Source: CAKZYD01 sp039026755 (GTDB taxonomy: Bacteria; Pseudomonadota; Alphaproteobacteria; Sphingomonadales; CAKZYD01). From it: a stretch of 14,519 bases of DNA. Under the pieces are notes generated by a model. It searched no databases. It was not told where the DNA came from and saw nothing but the letters and a program-made list of their open reading frames with translations. Of the stretch, positions 14,407-14,519 are shown one piece after another. The stretch covers positions 1 to 14,519 of the forward strand of contig JBCCLR010000082.1 in the NCBI GenBank assembly GCA_039026755.1, written 5' to 3'. Both the position numbers and the translations under genes were made by a program. Every line of letters begins with the position of its first letter. Within the stretch, counting starts at the first letter, position 1.

Positions 14407-14519
14407 ATGTCTGAGTTCCAAGAGATTGTCGTTGAGCGGGTGGATCAGGCCGGCATCATTCGCTTTAACCGGCCAAAATCATTGAATGCGCTGACTGATC
14501 AAATGCTGCAGGACACGCA
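14407..14519 (+). CDS. Enoyl-CoA hydratase/isomerase (crotonase) family, N-terminal fragment
   Basis: Only 37 codons before the window ends. IVVERVDQAGIIRFNRPK followed by SLNALTDQM is the characteristic first strand and RPxxxNALxxxM element of crotonases, which hydrate or isomerise acyl-CoA esters. The ATG at 14407-14409 follows an AGGGG at a long spacing. It lies 35 bp after the acyl-CoA synthetase and is probably in the same operon. The active-site residues are outside the window, so hydratase versus isomerase cannot be told. Confidence 0.85.
   Translation, partial: MSEFQEIVVERVDQAGIIRFNRPKSLNALTDQMLQDT

Overview
The window looks like chromosomal DNA from a Gram-negative proteobacterium, most likely an alphaproteobacterium. 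The evidence is an outer-membrane TonB-dependent receptor with a Sec signal peptide, Shine-Dalgarno starts, moderate-to-high GC with short GC-rich intergenic gaps, and accessory catabolic families (TauD-type dioxygenase, ADP-forming acyl-CoA synthetase, crotonase, zinc-free MDR reductase) common in that class. The class assignment is an inference; no rRNA or tRNA is present to confirm it.

Left block (1-7073). On the minus strand, a TonB-dependent receptor (5333 to 2823) is followed after a 309-bp gap by a tight three-gene run: a zinc-independent MDR oxidoreductase, an O-methyltransferase-like SAM enzyme and an amidohydrolase that runs off the left edge. The methyltransferase and amidohydrolase overlap by 4 bases. 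Divergently from the receptor, on the plus strand, lies a second amidohydrolase that is visibly homologous to the first (5685-7073). Together these suggest uptake and processing of a C-N-bond-containing small molecule. The substrate cannot be read from the sequence.

Centre (7074-9836). A self-contained unit has its own promoter-like sequence and a good intrinsic terminator. It encodes one 866-residue protein: two N-terminal membrane helices, a STAND-type P-loop NTPase (Walker A GASGTGKSS, Walker B IVIDQFEE), a winged-helix-like segment, a third membrane helix, and 13 uninterrupted 23-residue leucine-rich repeats. This is an NLR-like architecture. The predicted topology places the repeats across the membrane from the NTPase. 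It is the most interesting object in the window and a candidate membrane-bound immune or surveillance receptor.

Right block (9890-14519). A TauD/TfdA-type 2-oxoglutarate dioxygenase (minus) is divergent from an MFS transporter (plus, TTG start with a strong ribosome binding site). These are followed by an ADP-forming acyl-CoA synthetase and the start of an enoyl-CoA hydratase that runs off the right edge. This reads as import, oxidation, CoA activation and beta-oxidation-like processing of an organic acid. The two metabolic blocks may serve related substrates, with the STAND gene lying between them.

No rRNA, tRNA, transposase, integrase or CRISPR array was recognised.
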